DNA of 64,000 nucleotides from Kalmanozyma brasiliensis GHG001 (Eukaryota > Basidiomycota > Ustilaginomycetes > Ustilaginales). The stretch lies in the NCBI RefSeq assembly GCF_000497045.1, contig NW_015961948.1, forward strand, positions 992,001 to 1,056,000, read 5' to 3'. The position numbers and the translations under genes are program-made. This document shows, piece after piece, positions 61,085 through 64,000 of this stretch (positions are counted from its first letter, which is position 1; each line of letters starts with the position of its first letter). Under the pieces are notes generated by a model, which was given only the letters and a program-made list of their open reading frames with translations, was not told the origin of the DNA and made no database searches.

Positions 61085-61513
61085 TCAGAGAAAGACGCCT
61101 TCGGAGTCCTCCTGCATCGGAGTCGGGGTTGAAGTCGGCTGTGCGGCGGTCCCCACCGCCTCGGATGGACGAGTGAGGCCATAGTGGGCTTGCGTATCGT
61201 TGCCCGTCTTCTCTTGCAGCACATCGAACAGCTTTTCGACGACGTCGTTCTGCTTTGAGATGGTGCCGTCGTTGTCGCTGCAGGCGTTGTTCATCTCTTT
61301 GCGGTCATTGTCGCTGAGATCGTTGCCGGACTCGTGAACAAATTGTTCGATTTGGCGGTTCGAGTCTTCAAGGCGTGAGACGCTGTCCTGGAGTCGCTTG
61401 ATCTCATGAACGAGCGTGTCTGCGTTGAGCCCACGGAGCGCCTCGGTGGTGACGCTCGCATAGTCTCCCACAACGGTGGGGATCTGACTCGAGTCTGGGA
61501 TCACGAGCGGCAT
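61085..61513 (-). CDS. Small coiled-coil protein, candidate Tma17/Adc17-like
   Basis: 142 aa, single exon. Seen: a short N-terminus, then two helices with heptads, about residues 28-65 (LNADTLVHEIKRLQDSVSRL and SNRQIEQF) and 72-105 (DNDRKEMNNACSDND, VVEKLFDVLQE), then a Thr/Pro-rich linker and an acidic ending in MQEDSEGVFL. The layout (helix, SN-R-L-like turn, second helix, polar tail ending in a short hydrophobic word) follows that of yeast Tma17/Adc17, a stress-induced chaperone for the proteasome base, which also ends in a hydrophobic word. This similarity is by eye and weak at residue level, so the identity is only proposed. Convergent with the gene at 59441. Confidence 0.6.
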   Translation of the reverse strand: MPLVIPDSSQIPTVVGDYASVTTEALRGLNADTLVHEIKRLQDSVSRLEDSNRQIEQFVHESGNDLSDNDRKEMNNACSDNDGTISKQNDVVEKLFDVLQEKTGNDTQAHYGLTRPSEAVGTAAQPTSTPTPMQEDSEGVFL

Positions 61514-62246
61514 CTTGGTACGTCAGAGACAGCCGCCACGTCACTCGTCGTCGTTGCGATCGTGATAGGCGTGGGAGACGTTGTGCAGGCCGTCGTGAGT
61601 GCGTCAGATGCTGGAACTGTCCTCAAGAAATGACTGCGAAGCTCACTTTTTATTGACAACCGAGAAGCGTCGTCACAGCTTGACGAGACCCTGAAGGTGT
61701 CGGCGTCTTGAGCGGCGAGCTGGCCAATTCCGGTTCGACTTGAAGCTTTAGAGTTTGGACAGGCTGGAATTTCAAATGCTCGGATTTACAATTCAACTTG
61801 GGCGATTCGCCACTCAGCTTGAACTTCCCCGCACTCTCTCTCTCGCAGAGACAAAAGACCCTTCTGCTCAAAGCATGTTCTGTGCCTCTTTCTTCGTGTA
61901 GGCACAGAAAGGCATGCACCCGGTATCTTCGGTTGCTTGCAGCCGAGCCTTCCACCGCCGCTTGACCAAAGCCTCTTTTTTCCCACCTTTCGAATGCACA
62001 ATTGCAGCCCTTACATCACAGCCTGCCTCGAAACCCCACCAAAATGATGCGATTGCCAAGCTTGTCAACCGAGAACTTGTGTCGGCTGAAGGAAGCCGGG
62101 TGGGTAAAGCTCTCAAAGCGACCGTGCATTCAGGACTTGAGACCCTGCTCCGCTTTAAGCGCCACCCCGCATAACGACACGTAGCTTTCCTTCTGACCAT
62201 TACCTCCTCCTCATCATCGAACCACAACTCGTACAACCCAACCAAC
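61514..62246. other. Divergent intergenic region
   Basis: 733 bp between the coiled-coil gene and the aldolase/adducin gene. Frames here are short and overlapping. The right end, about 62170-62246, is Thr/Pro-codon and AC/CA rich and looks like a 5' leader. Confidence 0.4.
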
Positions 62247-63288
62247 ATGTCGCCTCCCACTGCCACTGACAACGTCCCTGCTTCTGAGCCTGCCGCCAAG
62301 GAGGTGCAGAAGGGGGCTCCCAAGTTCAAATTTCCCAAGGTAAGTCCATACTAGCCCGCCAGCGCGACAGCGAGGAGATTGTACTGACTTGAGTCTCCAT
62401 GCACCTTTGCTGCAGCCCGTCACCTACGACACTCCCGAAGACGAGCGACGCGGTCGCAAGGAGAGGCTTGCTCAGGCCTTCCGTGTGTTCGGCATGCTCG
62501 GATTCGAAGAGGGTGTCGCCGGACACCTGACGTTCCGCGACCCCATCCTCAAGGACCACTTTTGGGTCAACCCCTTCGGCATTCCCTTCCGCTTCATGAC
62601 CGTCTCGGATCTGCTGCTCATCGGTCCTGATGGCAGCATTGTCGACGGTGGTCGTCCCGAAAGGATGCTGTACAACCAGGCTGCTTTCGCCATCCACCAC
62701 GCCATTCACACGGCTCGACCCGACCTCGACGCTGCTTGCCACTCGCACTCGATGTATGGAAAGGCCTTCGCCACTCTCGGCAGGAACAGTAAGTTTTGCA
62801 CCACGCAAAGGCGACCAGGGACCATCCCATGTCGGTCAAGAGCGCCATTTTGCTGACTTCCCATTCCAATCTGATCATCACGGCTTACAGTCGAGATCAC
62901 TACTCAGGACAGCTGCGCCTTCTACAACCAGTGTGCGCTGTACGAGAACTTTGGCGGTGTCGTGCTCGCTGACGAGGAAGGAGACAACATCGCCCGCGCG
63001 CTTGGCGACAAGAACCGCGCTCTCATCCTGCAGAACCACGGCATCCTCTCGGCGGGCACCTCGATCGAGGCCGCCGTCGGCTACTTTATCATGCTCGAGA
63101 AGCACTGCCAGGTGATGCTCCTCTCCGAGCCTGCTGCCGCCGCTCGTGGCACCAAGCCCATCGTTATTGGTCACGAAGAGGCCGAGTTCACCCGCAGACA
63201 GGTGGGCAGCGACCAGGCGCTCGCCTTCCAGGCTTCCGTCTACTTTGACACCGTCGCCCGTCTCGACAAGGGTGCGTGGAAGGAGTAG
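62247..63288 (+). CDS. Class II aldolase/adducin domain protein
   Basis: A cytosolic protein with the zinc-dependent class II aldolase/adducin fold; substrate unknown. Model: exon 1 62247-62339, intron 76 nt, exon 2 62416-62788, intron 102 nt, exon 3 62891-63288; 287 aa; donors GTAAGT and GTAAGT. The joins give KFKFPK-PVTYDTPEDER and TLGRN-IEITTQDSCAF. Seen: GFEEGVAGHLTFRDP (the family's G-x-x-GHLT), FWVNPFG, ACHSHSMYGKAFATLGR with the paired zinc His, and LQNHGILSAG with the third His. A Ser/Thr/Ala-rich N-terminus precedes the domain. In this eukaryotic subgroup the catalytic Glu of bacterial fuculose-phosphate aldolase is not evident at the expected place, so aldolase activity should not be assumed. 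Confidence 0.92.
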
Positions 63289-64000
63289 ATGTCGTACCCC
63301 GTATTGCCTTCTCGCAACTTCAGTCTCTTGCTTCTGTGTTCTTCGCTGTGTGCCTTTGCTGTGTGCTTTGCGTGTGCGGCTGACCATACATCGTTGACCA
63401 GCTTCTGGTGAGCGTTGAAAAAACAGGCTGATGTTAGACTAGCATAAGTACTCAACAGAAAATCTTGGCCGCGTCGAGGCGGAGGTAGTGAGTGGATGTC
63501 GCTTCTTGCAGACGGCGGTCAGGCCAACGCGGTTTGGCTTTGCTTCCGTTGAGAATTTCAACCAGTCGAGTGAACGATCCAGAGCGACAGAGCGGGTCCA
63601 CAAGCGGATGCAGCTGCTGCACCTGAGATTTCTCAAAAGAGGTCTCTCTCCTCGCTCGTTTGCTTGCTGTTCCGCCTACTTCTCGCCTGCTCAGCCATCT
63701 CGGACTCAGCAATGCTCTTCCATTACCATCATCACCACTTCCAACCAGCTCTCTTTCCCCATTCGTGACGCAGCACCCCTACCTCAACCGCTTCAGACCC
63801 GGCACGCCTCGATCCAGGCACTGCGTTCGAGCTCACCCCGACGCCGCGGGTTTGCTTGCTGCCGTCCACGCGCTCCACTTGCCTCTGCCACGAAGCACTG
63901 CAGGACGACCACAACAGCTAGCCTTCTCGCCAACAGAGGCGTTTTCACTCTCTCCTCCTCATCCATCAACCGCCACACTCGCCTCCTCATTCATCGCAGG
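63289..64000. other. Right-edge intergenic region
   Basis: 712 bp after the aldolase gene, holding its 3' end. The last 300 bp are pyrimidine-rich and might be the promoter or leader of a plus-strand gene beyond the window (inference). No coding region is supported. Confidence 0.4.

Overview
The window reads as nuclear DNA of a basidiomycete fungus, most likely a smut (Ustilaginaceae, Ustilago/Sporisorium-like). The signs are a GC-rich, fairly compact genome with genes on both strands and no operons, mostly single-exon genes with a few short introns (60-240 nt, GTRAGT donors), long Ser/Ala-rich disordered tails, and fungal families such as URC1, Rds1, a Mit_KHE1-type protein and a Zn2Cys6 factor. 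The genus assignment is inference. No ribosomal RNA, CRISPR array, virus or transposon was recognised, and no tRNA could be identified by eye.

Layout. 1.2-16.4 kb: a USP12/46-CreB-type ubiquitin hydrolase (-), a Zn2Cys6 regulator (+) whose zinc cluster is split by an intron, an LtrA-family membrane protein (+), an MFS transporter (-) and eIF3e (-). 16.9-24.9 kb: a 3-methyladenine DNA glycosylase (+), the complex I NDUFA9-type subunit (+), a ferric-reductase-type oxidoreductase (+), the tRNA-His guanylyltransferase THG1 (-) and a small Cys-rich protein (-). 24.9-32.4 kb is gene-poor, with one disordered protein that may carry a PH-like fold (27.2-28.8 kb, -). 32.4-39.3 kb: a large Ser-rich protein with a recurring short LGE-type motif (+), URC1 (-) and ARF1 (four exons, -).

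41.3-50.6 kb holds several genes that look tied to the cell cycle: a disordered protein with a KEN sequence and many SP/TP sites (+), the Dbf4 subunit of the DDK kinase (+) and a borealin-like candidate subunit of the chromosomal passenger complex (-). A mitochondrial KHE1-type protein (+) and a DUF952 protein (-) follow. 50.9-64 kb: the SKI2 RNA helicase (+), an unknown disordered protein (-), an Rds1/ferritin-like secreted protein (-), a protein of the fungal 'BTB domain transcription factor' family (+), a small coiled-coil protein resembling Tma17/Adc17 (-) and a class II aldolase/adducin protein (+).

Most genes are housekeeping and functionally independent, and no biosynthetic cluster or defence island is visible. 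Gene models with introns were joined by hand from splice signals and frame; in each case the summed exon length is a multiple of three and the protein joins agree with the family. The best leads are the borealin-like protein, the Tma17-like protein, the LGE-motif protein, the ECL1-like Cys protein and the KEN-bearing protein. No single exciting new system is evident.
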